A stretch of DNA of 63,717 nt from CAYTSA01 sp964440345 (GCA_964440345.1 CAYTSA010000010.1:1-63717), one strand, 5' to 3'; positions 1 to 9,727 are shown, counted from the stretch's first letter. Numbers and translations: made by a program. The notes: generated by a model from the letters alone, not told the origin.

Positions 1-67
1 TAGACGGGCTTTGCCCGTCGTAATGCAAGCATTTCAATCGTTAAATGCTATAGCTACAAACTCTGGA

Positions 68-454
68 ATGAAAAACAAATACTTCGACACCGGCGAGTCT
101 GGCTACCACCCCTGGCGCAAAATACGCATCTGCTTTTCAGGATTGCGCTACGCCGCCCTGTACGATTTCAGCGTTGCGTACAAGCTCGTTGTCTCTTTGC
201 TTGCCCTTGGCGTTTCCGTCTGGTTGCATGAATGGGTGGATGTATTGCTCATCGTTGTCGCCACGGGGCTGATGCTGGCGGCGGAAATATTCAATAGCGT
301 GTTCGAGGCAATATGCGACTATCTGCAGCCTTTCAAAGACGCGGATATCCGAGCCATCAAGGACATGGCTGCTGCTGCTGCCGGCGTGGCCATTCTCACT
401 TGGTTCATCGTGCTGGGCGTGGAGCTGAGCCGGGGTATCAACGCGCTTCTGTAA
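68..454 (+). CDS. dgkA: Diacylglycerol kinase (DgkA family)
   Basis: Small integral membrane kinase that phosphorylates diacylglycerol to phosphatidic acid, recycling lipid released during membrane-derived glycan synthesis. About 128 residues with three hydrophobic segments, the usual DgkA size. The family signature is clear: EIFNSVFEAICDYL followed by DADIRAIKDMAAAAAGVA near residues 75-110, which holds the catalytic Glu and the metal/ATP-binding residues. The frame is open upstream to position 11 with TTG and ATG codons. I chose the ATG at 68 because family members begin just before the basic stretch ahead of the first helix, but the ribosome site is weak. Family assignment is firm; the exact start is not. 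Confidence 0.88.
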   Translation: MKNKYFDTGESGYHPWRKIRICFSGLRYAALYDFSVAYKLVVSLLALGVSVWLHEWVDVLLIVVATGLMLAAEIFNSVFEAICDYLQPFKDADIRAIKDMAAAAAGVAILTWFIVLGVELSRGINALL

Positions 455-474
455 AGGCGGCTTTTGGCGATTGG

Positions 475-984
475 TCAATGCATCCAGCAGTTGCAATCCT
501 CGCTGAACACAAACAGCTCGGTAAAGCGTTGCTTCTTCACTGGCTTGCAATCTCCCTGCAGCGCTTCTTCCTCAGTCGCGCCCTGGCATTCATAGATGTA
601 GTCGTAGTAGGACATGGTCCCGGTGTACGGCAGTCTGGTCTCTCCTGTGGGGCGGACAGATATTTCCAACGTGTCGTAGTTAATGGCCCGATAAGACGCA
701 AAGAACACTTCACCACGTTCTTCCACAGCAGGATTCTCCACACCGTCCAGCCGTGAACGCTCCAGACCAACTATCCATTGGCGGGAAAAGCGTTTAAACT
801 TTGCCAGGGCCATGAGCGCGGGCTCGAAAACCGGCTTGGGCAGGGACTTCCCCGTCTCCAGCTTGGCGCTGGAAGCAGTCTGAGAATCCTGCTCTGCAGC
901 AGTTTGCGCATGCGCCGGATGCATAGCTGCAACGCACATCATGAACACAATCAAAAGTCCCAGACTTTTTTGCACAGGGATCAT
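475..984 (-). CDS. Small exported protein of unknown function
   Basis: A 169-residue protein with a clear N-terminal signal peptide, a hydrophobic core followed by a likely cleavage after AHA near residue 26. The mature part is polar and ends in CNCW, with further cysteines at YECQ and GDCK, so disulfides in the periplasm are plausible. I recognise no domain. It lies in the same direction as the VWA-OmpA gene upstream but is separated from it by a strong hairpin, so it is probably transcribed separately or by read-through. Function cannot be stated. Confidence 0.6.
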   Translation of the reverse strand: MIPVQKSLGLLIVFMMCVAAMHPAHAQTAAEQDSQTASSAKLETGKSLPKPVFEPALMALAKFKRFSRQWIVGLERSRLDGVENPAVEERGEVFFASYRAINYDTLEISVRPTGETRLPYTGTMSYYDYIYECQGATEEEALQGDCKPVKKQRFTELFVFSEDCNCWMH

Positions 985-1016
985 CAGCTCAGAAGCCGCT
1001 ATGGTAAGAAATGAAT

Positions 1017-1045
1017 CCGGCGGCGCCAGGTTCTGGCGCCGCCGG
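1017..1045 (-). terminator. Hairpin after the VWA-OmpA gene
   Basis: A perfect 13-bp inverted repeat, CCGGCGGCGCCAG and CTGGCGCCGCCGG with a GTT loop, starts 14 bases past the stop of the VWA-OmpA gene. On the minus strand it is followed by a moderately T-rich stretch. It is probably an intrinsic terminator, and also lies just ahead of the next minus-strand gene. Confidence 0.7.
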
Positions 1046-1059
1046 AAGAGAGGAACAGG

Positions 1060-2133
1060 TTATTTGAACTTGATTTCCACCCGGCGGTTCAGGCGGCGGC
1101 CTTCACGAGTGGAGTTGTCGTACTTGGGCATGGTTTCGCCGTACCCAACAGTAGTCAGCTTGGAGGCGGAAACGCCCTTCATGACCAGATATTCCTTCAC
1201 AGAAGCGGCCCGGCGCTCAGAAAGGCCCATGTTGTAAGCTTCTGTGCCAATGTTGCAAGTATGGCCGGCAACGATGAACTGACAAGGCTTGTCTTTAAGG
1301 ATATAGGCAATGTCGTCCAGAATGGGCTTCATTTCCGGGCGGATGTTGGACTTGTCGAAGTCAAACTGAATGGAGCGGAAGACAACCACTTCGGAACAGG
1401 GGTCTTCGGTAACAACCACTACTTCTTCCTTTTCTTCCACCACAACTTCTTCAATCTCAACTTCGTCGTAGAACACGTCCTTGACGAACTGCTTCATGGC
1501 CTTGTCGTCTTTGACGGTGTCGTACTCAGCATACACTGAGCAAGAATCCAGCGAGGCTATCTGGTCCAGGGTTTCCTTGCCTTCGTCAGAGTCGGCCAAG
1601 GAAATCACGTGAAAGCACAGATTGTCCCAATATTTGGACTCCAGCTGGGCGGCCTGGGCCACTGCATCTGGGCCAATGTTGGAAACGCCGTCAGATACAA
1701 CGATAACCGCTGTTTTTCCACTGGCGTTGGCCAAAATCGGATCCAACTCCATAAAGCCCTTGCCCATGGGGGTCAGACGGCCAAAAATATCATAGCCAGA
1801 CTTCACCTGGCCCACGGCTTCGCCAAAATTGACCCATTCGTAGGGTCCCATTTTCTTGAAGCTTTTGAACGGGGCAAACGTGTAGAAGGCGCCATTGTAA
1901 CCCAGCTCTTCTGGAATCATGGATATCATGTTCTGAGAAGTTTGCTGCGCCAGCTCTATTTTCGGAGCATTTTTCCCTTTGTACTTCATAGCCATGGAGC
2001 CGGAGTAGTCCATAAACAAAATGAAGTTATCTACTTTCTTGACCAGTTTCGTTGCAGCGTGAGCTGGACCAGCCAGCAGCACAGCCGCCAGCAGCAGCAT
2101 AGGCAACATGAGTTTCAGACCAGTACGCATCAT
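1060..2133 (-). CDS. Exported VWA-domain protein with OmpA-like peptidoglycan-binding C-terminus
   Basis: About 357 residues: a signal peptide ending at AHA, a von Willebrand A domain with the metal-binding MIDAS start DYSGS soon after the signal peptide, an acidic glutamate/valine-rich linker near residues 225-245, and a C-terminal OmpA/MotB-like domain (IQFDFDKSNIRPEM, then LSERRAASVKEYL and GRRLNRRVEI). The OmpA part should bind peptidoglycan and anchor the protein in the cell envelope; the VWA part probably binds a protein partner in a metal-dependent way. The start at 2133 follows GGAGG by nine bases and is preferred over the longer open frame. The ligand is unknown. Confidence 0.85.
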   Translation of the reverse strand: MMRTGLKLMLPMLLLAAVLLAGPAHAATKLVKKVDNFILFMDYSGSMAMKYKGKNAPKIELAQQTSQNMISMIPEELGYNGAFYTFAPFKSFKKMGPYEWVNFGEAVGQVKSGYDIFGRLTPMGKGFMELDPILANASGKTAVIVVSDGVSNIGPDAVAQAAQLESKYWDNLCFHVISLADSDEGKETLDQIASLDSCSVYAEYDTVKDDKAMKQFVKDVFYDEVEIEEVVVEEKEEVVVVTEDPCSEVVVFRSIQFDFDKSNIRPEMKPILDDIAYILKDKPCQFIVAGHTCNIGTEAYNMGLSERRAASVKEYLVMKGVSASKLTTVGYGETMPKYDNSTREGRRLNRRVEIKFK

Positions 2134-2426
2134 GAGTGTATACCTCCAAATTGTCGCAGGTTCTCGGACATCCCCCAAAAAAACCACTAACCACTACAAA
2201 AAACGGGGCTGGCTTCCGGACTGTTTACATCAGACCGGCTCCAGTGTACGCTACTATCCATATTGAGCTTTGAATCGTAAGCTATTTCATCAACATCTTC
2301 AAGCACCTTTTCCAAATCTTTCCAGAAACGTCACACAGCGCCCCAGCACTGCATGAGCAACCATGCAAGCTACATGCATCCGGCGAGTAGTGCTACAATA
2401 CCAGTTTTTCGGAGACTGTAAATACT

Positions 2427-4970
2427 ATGCGCGACCTTTTGCCACTTTTTAGCAAACCCAGTCATTATCTTGGCTGCGAGCACGGCGCCGTCCACAAAGA
2501 CCCGGCTGCTGTCTCGGGCCGCATGGCTCTGGCTTTTCCGGACCTGTACCATGTTGGCATGTCCTATTTGGGCATGGCCATTCTATACAACGCTGTGAAC
2601 CAACGCCCACAGCTCTACGCTGAGAGGGTCTTCGCCCCATCCAGAGAAAACGCAGCCGTGCTGCAAGAGCACAGCCGGCCCCTGGCCACACTGGAAACAG
2701 CCACGCCTCTGGCCGATCTCGACGCCGTGGGTTTTCACCTGACCCATGAAATGTGCTACACTAATGTGCTCTGGATGCTCGATCTGGCGCATATCCCCTT
2801 GCGGGCTGCGGAACGGGACGATTCCCACCCGGTCATCATCGCCGGCGGGGGCGCAGCCTTCAACCCTGAACCCGTGGCCCCCTTTCTGGACCTGGTTGTG
2901 CTGGGCGACGCCGAAGCGCTGCTGCCAGACCTGCTTGAGCGCATTGCTGCAGCCCGCAGAGCCGGTTTGCCGCGCGAAGAGCAACTGGAACAATTCGCCT
3001 GCACACCCGGCGTGTACGTTCCCAGCCTCTTTGCCGACGCCGGGCCGGGAGCGCCGCCCGCGCCCTTGCGCCCGGGCTATCAGTCTGTCGATAAATGCGT
3101 GCTGCCAGACCTGGACCTGGTCCCATTTCCTACCTCAGCGCCGCAGCCTTTTGAAGCTGTGCACGACCGCATGACCCTGGAAATAGCCCGGGGCTGCACC
3201 CGGGGGTGTCGATTCTGCCACGCTGGCATGGTCTACCGGCCAGTGCGCGAACGCTCCCTCAAACAGCTGGACGGGCTGCTGCAGCAAGGCCTGGACAAAA
3301 GCGGCTATGAGGAAGTCTCCTTCCTCTCGCTGTCCACTGGCGATTATTCCGGATTGCGCGGACTGTTCAGCCAGTCCATGGACCGCTGCCGGGCAGAGCA
3401 AGTGGCCGTATCGCTGCCTTCGCTCCGGGTCGGCTCCGTGGACGAGCACATCATGTCACTGGTGGCCGGCCTGCGCCGCACTGGCGCCACCATCGCGCCT
3501 GAAGCCGGGTCCCAACGGCTGCGGGACGTCATTAACAAAGGAATCACCGAGTCTGAACTCATGGCCCACGTGGAAAAGCTGTTCCACCAGGGCTGGTCCT
3601 CGGTGAAGCTCTACTTCATGATAGGCTTGCCCACCGAAACCCGCGAAGACCTGGACGCCATTCTGGAACTGGCCCAAAAGGTGGAGGCCCTGGGCGAAAA
3701 ACGCCGCCGGCTGCAGGTGACCGCGGCCATATCGCCATTCGTACCCAAGCCGCACACTCCTTTTCAGTGGGAGCCGCAGATATCCCTGAAAGAAATTCGC
3801 GAGCGTGTGGAGTATCTGCGTGAAATTTTCCGGCCTTATCGCCGGCTGAAACTGCGCTGGCACATTCCGGACATGAGTTTTCTGGAGGGCGTCTTCTCCC
3901 GCGGCGACCGGGCTCTGGCCCCCCTGGTGGAAGAAGCCTACCGACGCGGCGCGCTTTTTTCCAGCTGGGCCGACCACCTGGACATTGAAAGGTGGGAAGC
4001 CGCCATGAAAACCACTGGCGTAGACCCGGCCTGCTACACCGGCTCCCGCGATCCCGAGGGGCTGCTGCCGTGGGACCACCTGAACTGCGGGGTGAGCAAG
4101 CAATTCCTCCTGCGCGAACGCAAACGGGCTCTGGCCGGCCAGGTGACCGAGGATTGCCGGCTGGGTCCCTGCCGCAACTGCGGCGTGTGCAGCCACGAAG
4201 GCCGAAAAACCACTCTTTCTAGTACAGACCCGGCCCTGGAAATCCGGCCCCGCACCGCCCTGAACCATTGGGACCAGACAGAGACGTATGTTGTTCCAGC
4301 AAGCCTGACGGATACAAACAATGCAGACGACCTGCACTGCAAGGCCTCCCGGCTCCGGCTCTGGTTCTCCAAAAAAGGCCGGGCCGCTTTCATCAGCCAG
4401 TTGGAGCTGCAGGCCGTGCTGGAGCGGGCCTTCCGCCGCGGCCGGGTTCCTCTCGCCTTTTCAGGCGGTTACCATCCGGCGCCGCTCATGTCCTTTGGCC
4501 GGGCGCTGCCCGTGGGCGTGGACAGCCTTGCCGAGTATGCTGACGTCTTTTTGCGCGAGGAACTGAGCGCCCCAGAGGTCCATGGCCGGCTGGCTGGCCA
4601 GCTGCCCCTGGGCTTGCAGCTGACCGAGGTAGTCCCGCTCCCCCTGACCGGCAAGCAACCCCAAAACGTGGCCGAAGAATTCACCCTGGAATATCTGAAC
4701 GACGACGCGCAACAATTTACTCTTGCGTGGCGCGCTTTTCTGGACAGCGAAACCTTTCCCTGGACCCGGCAGACCAAGAAAGGCGAAAGAACCCTGGACG
4801 CCCGCGCCATGGTCAAAGAAGGCAAACTGGAGTCGGAAACCTTTGTCCGCCTGACCTTTGACTGGTCGGATACATACGTGAGCCCGTTGAATCTGGTGCG
4901 CGCTGTGTTCCCCGAAGCCGGGCTGGAAGAGATCAGGTTGACCAAGGTGCGGCAGATTTTTGGGGAGTGA
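2427..4970 (+). CDS. B12-binding-type radical SAM protein fused to DUF2344
   Basis: An 847-residue two-part protein. The N-terminal about 600 residues are a radical SAM enzyme of the TIGR03960 type, with a cobalamin-binding-like N-terminal domain and the 4Fe-4S motif CTRGCRFC near residue 256. A cysteine cluster CRNCGVC lies near residue 586. The last about 220 residues, from LRLWFSKKGRAAFISQLEL onward, are a DUF2344 (TIGR03936) domain. These two parts are separate genes in some bacteria and fused in others. The family often sits near the RNase G gene and is suspected of RNA modification, but the substrate is not established. The start is preceded by GGAG. Confidence 0.9.
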   Translation: MRDLLPLFSKPSHYLGCEHGAVHKDPAAVSGRMALAFPDLYHVGMSYLGMAILYNAVNQRPQLYAERVFAPSRENAAVLQEHSRPLATLETATPLADLDAVGFHLTHEMCYTNVLWMLDLAHIPLRAAERDDSHPVIIAGGGAAFNPEPVAPFLDLVVLGDAEALLPDLLERIAAARRAGLPREEQLEQFACTPGVYVPSLFADAGPGAPPAPLRPGYQSVDKCVLPDLDLVPFPTSAPQPFEAVHDRMTLEIARGCTRGCRFCHAGMVYRPVRERSLKQLDGLLQQGLDKSGYEEVSFLSLSTGDYSGLRGLFSQSMDRCRAEQVAVSLPSLRVGSVDEHIMSLVAGLRRTGATIAPEAGSQRLRDVINKGITESELMAHVEKLFHQGWSSVKLYFMIGLPTETREDLDAILELAQKVEALGEKRRRLQVTAAISPFVPKPHTPFQWEPQISLKEIRERVEYLREIFRPYRRLKLRWHIPDMSFLEGVFSRGDRALAPLVEEAYRRGALFSSWADHLDIERWEAAMKTTGVDPACYTGSRDPEGLLPWDHLNCGVSKQFLLRERKRALAGQVTEDCRLGPCRNCGVCSHEGRKTTLSSTDPALEIRPRTALNHWDQTETYVVPASLTDTNNADDLHCKASRLRLWFSKKGRAAFISQLELQAVLERAFRRGRVPLAFSGGYHPAPLMSFGRALPVGVDSLAEYADVFLREELSAPEVHGRLAGQLPLGLQLTEVVPLPLTGKQPQNVAEEFTLEYLNDDAQQFTLAWRAFLDSETFPWTRQTKKGERTLDARAMVKEGKLESETFVRLTFDWSDTYVSPLNLVRAVFPEAGLEEIRLTKVRQIFGE

Positions 4971-4981
4971 TTTCGGCCTGT

Positions 4982-6154
4982 TTATTTCTGAGACGGTTGC
5001 AGTTCATCAGGAGTGGAGTTAATCTCCATATGGCGGCGGCGTACTGCGGCTGCTTCTTCACGTAATGTTACGGCTTCTCTATCGCGGTCAGTTTGTTCAA
5101 GCAAGCTAGCGTAATTATCTGTTGCTTTGGCCACATCAGGATGTGCATAGCCCAAAACTCGCCGCATTGTCTCCAACGAACGCCGAAACTCATTCTCAGA
5201 TGAACCAAACTCTCCTTTTCGAATCTTCATTATCGCATATTTTTGTCTTGCAAGCGCTGTGTATATATGTTCTGGACCAAGCCTATTGATCACTTCTTGT
5301 AACATTTCTTCAACATCAGAAGGATCATTTAAAATTTCATCACCAAAAAGTATTTTCAACAGCTTCTTATCTAATTCTCTAGGAAAATACACCTGCTGAA
5401 CCATTTGACCTATTGAAATTGCCCGCTTGAAGAATTCATGACCTTTTGAAAAATTTCCAATGCTATAATGCAATGCAGCCAGGTCTGACAGAATTGAAAA
5501 TAGTCTCGGGGACCGTTGGCCAAAAACACCTTCATTTATTGTGAGTTGCTTTTCTAGCTGGATAATAAGCTCTTTCTTCTCTTGGGTTGGTGCATTAACA
5601 ACATCGCTAGGCGCCCCATTGACGCCATGAAACAAAAAATCTTCATTAAAAAACTCCCACACCTCTTCCTTAAAATAGTACACCCCACTGTACCAATCGT
5701 ACAGATCTAAGGCGTTCTTAGCCAAGTAGTCATGCGCCGCTTCGGAAAGCCACAGCACCACAGGCCGTTTCAGTTGCTGCAGGGTGTTGCGTTTCCAGTT
5801 TAACTCGCTGGCAAGTTGGCTGGCTCGGGCTGGGTCAGTCAGAAGAATATCCAAGCCAAAAATGAACACTGCCGCGTCCTCTGGCGCTATGTACTCGGTA
5901 TCGGATATTTCCGGCAGGATATCGTCAATGGCAGTCTCCGCCATGTTCGCTACCACGATGGGCCGCTTAACCTCATCTCTCAGAGCTTCTGTAAGTCTGT
6001 TGCGCAGAGGAAAGGAGCTGCATTCAGCGATGTAAAGGCCAAATCCCGAAGCCCGTCGCAGGGCGGCGGCAAGCAGGGATAAATCAGGGAATTCCCTAAA
6101 CGGAGCGGGATTACCATCCCCGCAACTATCTGGTTGTTTTTTATTCATACTCAT
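4982..6154 (-). CDS. TPR protein with an N-terminal NTPase-like partner domain
   Basis: A 390-residue cytoplasmic protein. Residues about 20-180 look like a degenerate nucleotide-binding or effector-associated domain: GFGLYIAECSSFPLRNRLTE, then RPVVLWLSEAAHDYLAKNA and DLYDWYSGVYYF, a pattern I associate with regions next to TPR or STAND modules. No Walker A is visible. The C-terminal half carries tetratricopeptide-like helices (LAALHYSIGNFSKGHEFFKR; LGYAHPDVAKATDNYASLLE), as in kinesin-light-chain-type TPRs. The start overlaps the end of the upstream NTPase gene by 14 bp, so the two are translationally coupled. Base composition is more AT-rich than the flanking genes, which suggests acquisition. 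Function is unknown; a sensor or adaptor for the NTPase is an inference. Confidence 0.75.
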   Translation of the reverse strand: MSMNKKQPDSCGDGNPAPFREFPDLSLLAAALRRASGFGLYIAECSSFPLRNRLTEALRDEVKRPIVVANMAETAIDDILPEISDTEYIAPEDAAVFIFGLDILLTDPARASQLASELNWKRNTLQQLKRPVVLWLSEAAHDYLAKNALDLYDWYSGVYYFKEEVWEFFNEDFLFHGVNGAPSDVVNAPTQEKKELIIQLEKQLTINEGVFGQRSPRLFSILSDLAALHYSIGNFSKGHEFFKRAISIGQMVQQVYFPRELDKKLLKILFGDEILNDPSDVEEMLQEVINRLGPEHIYTALARQKYAIMKIRKGEFGSSENEFRRSLETMRRVLGYAHPDVAKATDNYASLLEQTDRDREAVTLREEAAAVRRRHMEINSTPDELQPSQK

Positions 6155-7484
6155 CGGAGTTCATGGCCCTTTTTTTTCGAATATTCAAAACGTACTCCAC
6201 TGCCGGGTGCAACTCCGCCCAGCGTTCGTCGTTTTGGAATTCGTGGACCATTCTTCTGTGCAGCACGTCTTTACACTCTTCCATGGAGGGTATAACTTTT
6301 TCCAGCTTCACTTTGTGCAGCAGCGAAATATATTCGTCATTGACGAGCCGGTCATACTCCTGGATCAGTGTCTTCACAGCATAAGCTACGTCTTTGTCCC
6401 GTATAACCCCGTCCTCAACGGTGTCGCAGGCAATTCGCACCAGCCGTAAAAGATCGCGCACGGCGCCGCCGGACATGTCTATCAACTTATCAGCAAGGGC
6501 CTCATTCTCCAGCACCTCGTTCAGCACAAAACGTTTCGCCAATACTTCACGCAAACATTGTCGTCCTATTGGCGTCTTGTACTTAACCATAGGGATTACA
6601 AATGCAGCTGCATCAAAAGCATCGCCTAGGTTGGCGTAAAACGCCAGCCATATCGGCACCGTGTAAATGAGATGCGCTTTGGGCGCTTTAAGGAATTCGG
6701 CGTTGGCCACAAACAATTTGTAATGATTGGTTTGTCGAAAGCCGTCCGAATCCTCTTCGCGTAAATGCATCTTTTCCAATCCGTCCACGATGATAACGAT
6801 ATCTTCATAGCCTTTTGCCACTGCTGCAAGACGAGCAAAATTCAAAAAGGAATCGAAGTAGATTCGAAATTGCCCAAGATTCTTCTCAACTTCCCGCCGT
6901 ATGTCGTCACGAACGCTGCTGCCGCTACGAATCTCTGTCATAATGCTGGCAAGAATACGGCCCAAGCCCGGCACCCCGCCCCCCGCTTCAGCCTTTGCTG
7001 CTGCTTTGGATTGTACGTCGCGCAATTTTGAAGTTGTAACCACTTTCGTGTCGAACCACGCCTCTATTTCTTTAAGAAACCCATCGTCAATTTCAAGATT
7101 GGCGTATTCCAGCGATTGCTGTAACTCCCTGGCAATGGCAAGCAACACGTCAAGAAATTCTATTTCACCTAGGTTCAGTGTAGTTTCCACATCTAGATAG
7201 ACTACAAAAAAACCCTCTTTTTCCAGCTTGCCCTGAAGTTTGCGCAACTCTGTAGACTTGCCGCTGCCGCGATGCCCCGTCACCAACTGCCGATGATAGA
7301 ATCCTTCCGACATGCCTATTCGCCGGGCGATAATGTCAGGAAGCCGCACAGTTCCTCTGGCTTCAAGCAAATCCACGTACCTTGAATCTCCTGCCATCAG
7401 AGGCTCGCCTGGATTACAGGCTGCGTAGGCCTTGTCCACCGTATTCACCGGATATCGTCCTTCATGCGAAGTCTTATTGCCCAT
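6141..7484 (-). CDS. P-loop (AAA/STAND-like) ATPase
   Basis: A 447-residue ATPase. Walker A is GHRGSGKST at residues 70-78, Walker B is in DIVIIVDGLEK near residue 230, and a sensor-like region follows (IDMSGGAVRDLLRLVRIACD near residue 345), which resembles the arginine-finger and lid part of ORC/STAND-type AAA proteins. No transmembrane segment or nuclease motif is seen. The gene is coupled to the downstream TPR gene and together they form an AT-richer island between GC-rich radical SAM genes. The start is preceded by GAGGAA. Such NTPase plus TPR pairs occur in defence islands, but here that is only a hypothesis. Confidence 0.8.
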   Translation of the reverse strand: MGNKTSHEGRYPVNTVDKAYAACNPGEPLMAGDSRYVDLLEARGTVRLPDIIARRIGMSEGFYHRQLVTGHRGSGKSTELRKLQGKLEKEGFFVVYLDVETTLNLGEIEFLDVLLAIARELQQSLEYANLEIDDGFLKEIEAWFDTKVVTTSKLRDVQSKAAAKAEAGGGVPGLGRILASIMTEIRSGSSVRDDIRREVEKNLGQFRIYFDSFLNFARLAAVAKGYEDIVIIVDGLEKMHLREEDSDGFRQTNHYKLFVANAEFLKAPKAHLIYTVPIWLAFYANLGDAFDAAAFVIPMVKYKTPIGRQCLREVLAKRFVLNEVLENEALADKLIDMSGGAVRDLLRLVRIACDTVEDGVIRDKDVAYAVKTLIQEYDRLVNDEYISLLHKVKLEKVIPSMEECKDVLHRRMVHEFQNDERWAELHPAVEYVLNIRKKRAMNSDEYE

Positions 7485-7587
7485 ATGATATTCCTCGCTG
7501 CAGTTTCATCTCTGTTCTTTACGCCAATCAGCAATAGTTGTTAAGCTTAACCTTGCCCCTGGCAGCCCCTTGCAGTACTTTCACGCC

Positions 7588-8457
7588 ATGCGCCACGAAG
7601 GTTTCATGATCCGGCCCCCAAGCGAGGCGGACTCCATTCTGCTCCAGGCCACCTTGGGCTGTTCGCACAACCGCTGCATTTTTTGCGGCGCGTATCTGGC
7701 CAAACCGTTCAAGGTCAAGGACGAGGCCACGGTCTTTGCGGACATAGACTGGGCGGCTGAGTATTGCCGCGCCCAGCGGCGGCTCTTCCTCTGCGACGGT
7801 GACGCCCTGGTCATGCCGCAGCACCGGCTGGAGCGCATACTGGAGCGCATTGCCGAGCGTTTGCCCTGGGTGACGCGCGTTTCCACCTACGCCGGGGCGG
7901 CGGGCCTGGCCCGCAAGAGCGGCGCCGAACTGCGCCGGCTGCGGAAGCTGAACTTAACTGTAATATACATGGGCCTGGAATCCGGGGACGACGGCGTATT
8001 GCAGCGCATGCACAAAGAAGCCCTGAGCGGCGAGATGGTCCGCCAGGCCAGGCGGGCAAAAGACGCCGGCTTGAAGCTGAACGTCACCGTGCTGCTGGGC
8101 TTGGCCGGCCCAGAAGGCTCGCTGAAGCACGCCCAGGCGACAGGCCAGGTCCTCAGCCGCATGGGCCCGGAACAGATTGCGGCGCTGACCCTGATGCTCG
8201 TGCCCGGAACACAATTGCACGCCGAGGCCAAGGCCGGCCGCTTCCGGCTGCCGGACGCGCAATCAATGCTGGCCGAGCTGCGCGAGTTGCTGGCAAGCAT
8301 AGATGTGGACCGGGGGCTCTTTTTGTGCAACCACGCGTCCAACTATCTGCCTATGCGATTGCGGCTGCCGCGAGACAAGGACAAGGGACTGGCCGCCATA
8401 AACGCGGCGCTGCGAGGGGAAGCCAGGCTGCGGGAGGAAACGGCGAGAAGGTTGTAA
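7588..8457 (+). CDS. Radical SAM protein
   Basis: About 290 residues. The cluster motif is GCSHNRCIFC, a CX4CX2C spacing seen in a subgroup of radical SAM proteins related to the Elp3/MiaB-NifB type fold (SMART Elp3). A conserved MGLESGDDGVLQRMHK segment near residue 130 and a later GLAGPEGS segment fit the SAM-binding part of the barrel. The substrate is unknown. The frame is open from 7570. Starts at 7588 and 7606 are both possible; the second follows GAAGG closely. It is divergent from the NTPase/TPR pair and convergent with the flavoprotein gene. Confidence 0.82.
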   Translation: MRHEGFMIRPPSEADSILLQATLGCSHNRCIFCGAYLAKPFKVKDEATVFADIDWAAEYCRAQRRLFLCDGDALVMPQHRLERILERIAERLPWVTRVSTYAGAAGLARKSGAELRRLRKLNLTVIYMGLESGDDGVLQRMHKEALSGEMVRQARRAKDAGLKLNVTVLLGLAGPEGSLKHAQATGQVLSRMGPEQIAALTLMLVPGTQLHAEAKAGRFRLPDAQSMLAELRELLASIDVDRGLFLCNHASNYLPMRLRLPRDKDKGLAAINAALRGEARLREETARRL

Positions 8458-8503
8458 TTGGTGCGGCTTACCGCAGACAAAGGGCCATGCCGCCAAGAAA
8501 GGG

Positions 8504-9670
8504 TCATGCCCACTCTCCGGCGGCCCAGCCCGAGGCCCAGGCCCAATGCAGGTTAAAGCCGCCCAGCCTGCCGGTCACGTCCAGCGCCTCGCCGGTGTAG
8601 TACAAACCGGGAATATCCTTGCACTCCATGGTCTTGGAGGAAAAATGGTCTGTATCCACGCCGCCCAGGGCGGCCTCGGCCTTGGAAAAGCCGTCCGGCC
8701 CTGAAGGCGTGTACGGCCAGGCGTGCAGGGTCTGCTCCATTTCAAGGAACAGCTTTTTTGGCGCGTCTGCTGCCCGGCCGCGCCAGCCGTTGCGCTTGCA
8801 GAGTTCGTCAGCAAGCCGGCGCGGCATAAGCCGAGCCAGCAAGTTCTTTATCTCCAGCTTGGGGGATTCGGCCAGAACAGCGGCCAGGTCCTTGCCGGGC
8901 AGGAGGTCGATGCGCAGCGTTTCGTTCAGCCGCCAAAAAACTGAGACGTCCAATACCACCAAACCGGAAATTCCCCGGTGGGTGAAGAGCAGGTCGCCTT
9001 CAGCGCTGACGCGTTCGCCTGTGATGCGCACCGGCAGTGACACGCCAGAAAGCGTCCGGCACAGCTCCAGCATGTCTGCCCTGGCCAGCAATGGGACCAG
9101 TCCGGGCAAGACAGGCGTCACCCGCAGACCAAGCTCCCGGGCCAACCTATGCCCCAGGCTGGAAGCGCCTATCTGGGGCCAAGCCGGACCCCCTGCCGCC
9201 ACAGCAAGGCTGCTGCAGGCAATACAGTCATCCTCTAGAAAAAGATGAAAGCCGCGCCCGGTCTTTTTTGCTGCTACAATTTCCTGGCCCAGCAAAAAGC
9301 TCGCTCCGGCCTCTTCGGCCTGTTTCCACAAACTGTCCGCCACGGCGTCGCCGCCCTGGGCGCAAAACAACCTGCCTTCGCCTTCGTCCACCCAGCCCAG
9401 CCCCATGCCTTCAAAAAAAGCGACACAGTCCCAGGGGCCAAAGCGGGCCAAGGCGGATTTGACAAAATGCGGGTTGCGACTCACGTAGTCGGCGGCTGCC
9501 AGATTCAGATTAGTAAAATTGCACCGACCGCCCCCGGCCACTCGGATTTTTCGGCCAGGAACGTCATTATGATCCACCACAAGCACCTTGCGGCCGCGTG
9601 TAGCGGCCCGGATGGCGCAGAACAGCCCAGAGGCCCCGGCCCCGGCAATGGCGACGTCACACTGCTGCAT
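8504..9670 (-). CDS. FAD-dependent oxidoreductase of the HI0933/YhiN family
   Basis: A 388-residue flavoprotein. It opens with the dinucleotide-binding motif AGAGASGLFCAIRAA, followed by the family signature GRKIRVAGGGRCNFTN near residue 40. The C-terminal segment GGVDTDHFSSKTMECKDIPG and GLYYTGEALDVTGRLGGFN is characteristic of the family, including the last FAD contact. Members are annotated as aminoacetone oxidase-like or BaiN-like; the physiological substrate is not known. The length is normal. Confidence 0.9.
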   Translation of the reverse strand: MQQCDVAIAGAGASGLFCAIRAATRGRKVLVVDHNDVPGRKIRVAGGGRCNFTNLNLAAADYVSRNPHFVKSALARFGPWDCVAFFEGMGLGWVDEGEGRLFCAQGGDAVADSLWKQAEEAGASFLLGQEIVAAKKTGRGFHLFLEDDCIACSSLAVAAGGPAWPQIGASSLGHRLARELGLRVTPVLPGLVPLLARADMLELCRTLSGVSLPVRITGERVSAEGDLLFTHRGISGLVVLDVSVFWRLNETLRIDLLPGKDLAAVLAESPKLEIKNLLARLMPRRLADELCKRNGWRGRAADAPKKLFLEMEQTLHAWPYTPSGPDGFSKAEAALGGVDTDHFSSKTMECKDIPGLYYTGEALDVTGRLGGFNLHWAWASGWAAGEWA

Positions 9671-9727
9671 GGGTCAGGATAGTCTCAAGAGAGGAATGGG
9701 CGAACCGCACTCATGACAGTACACAGT

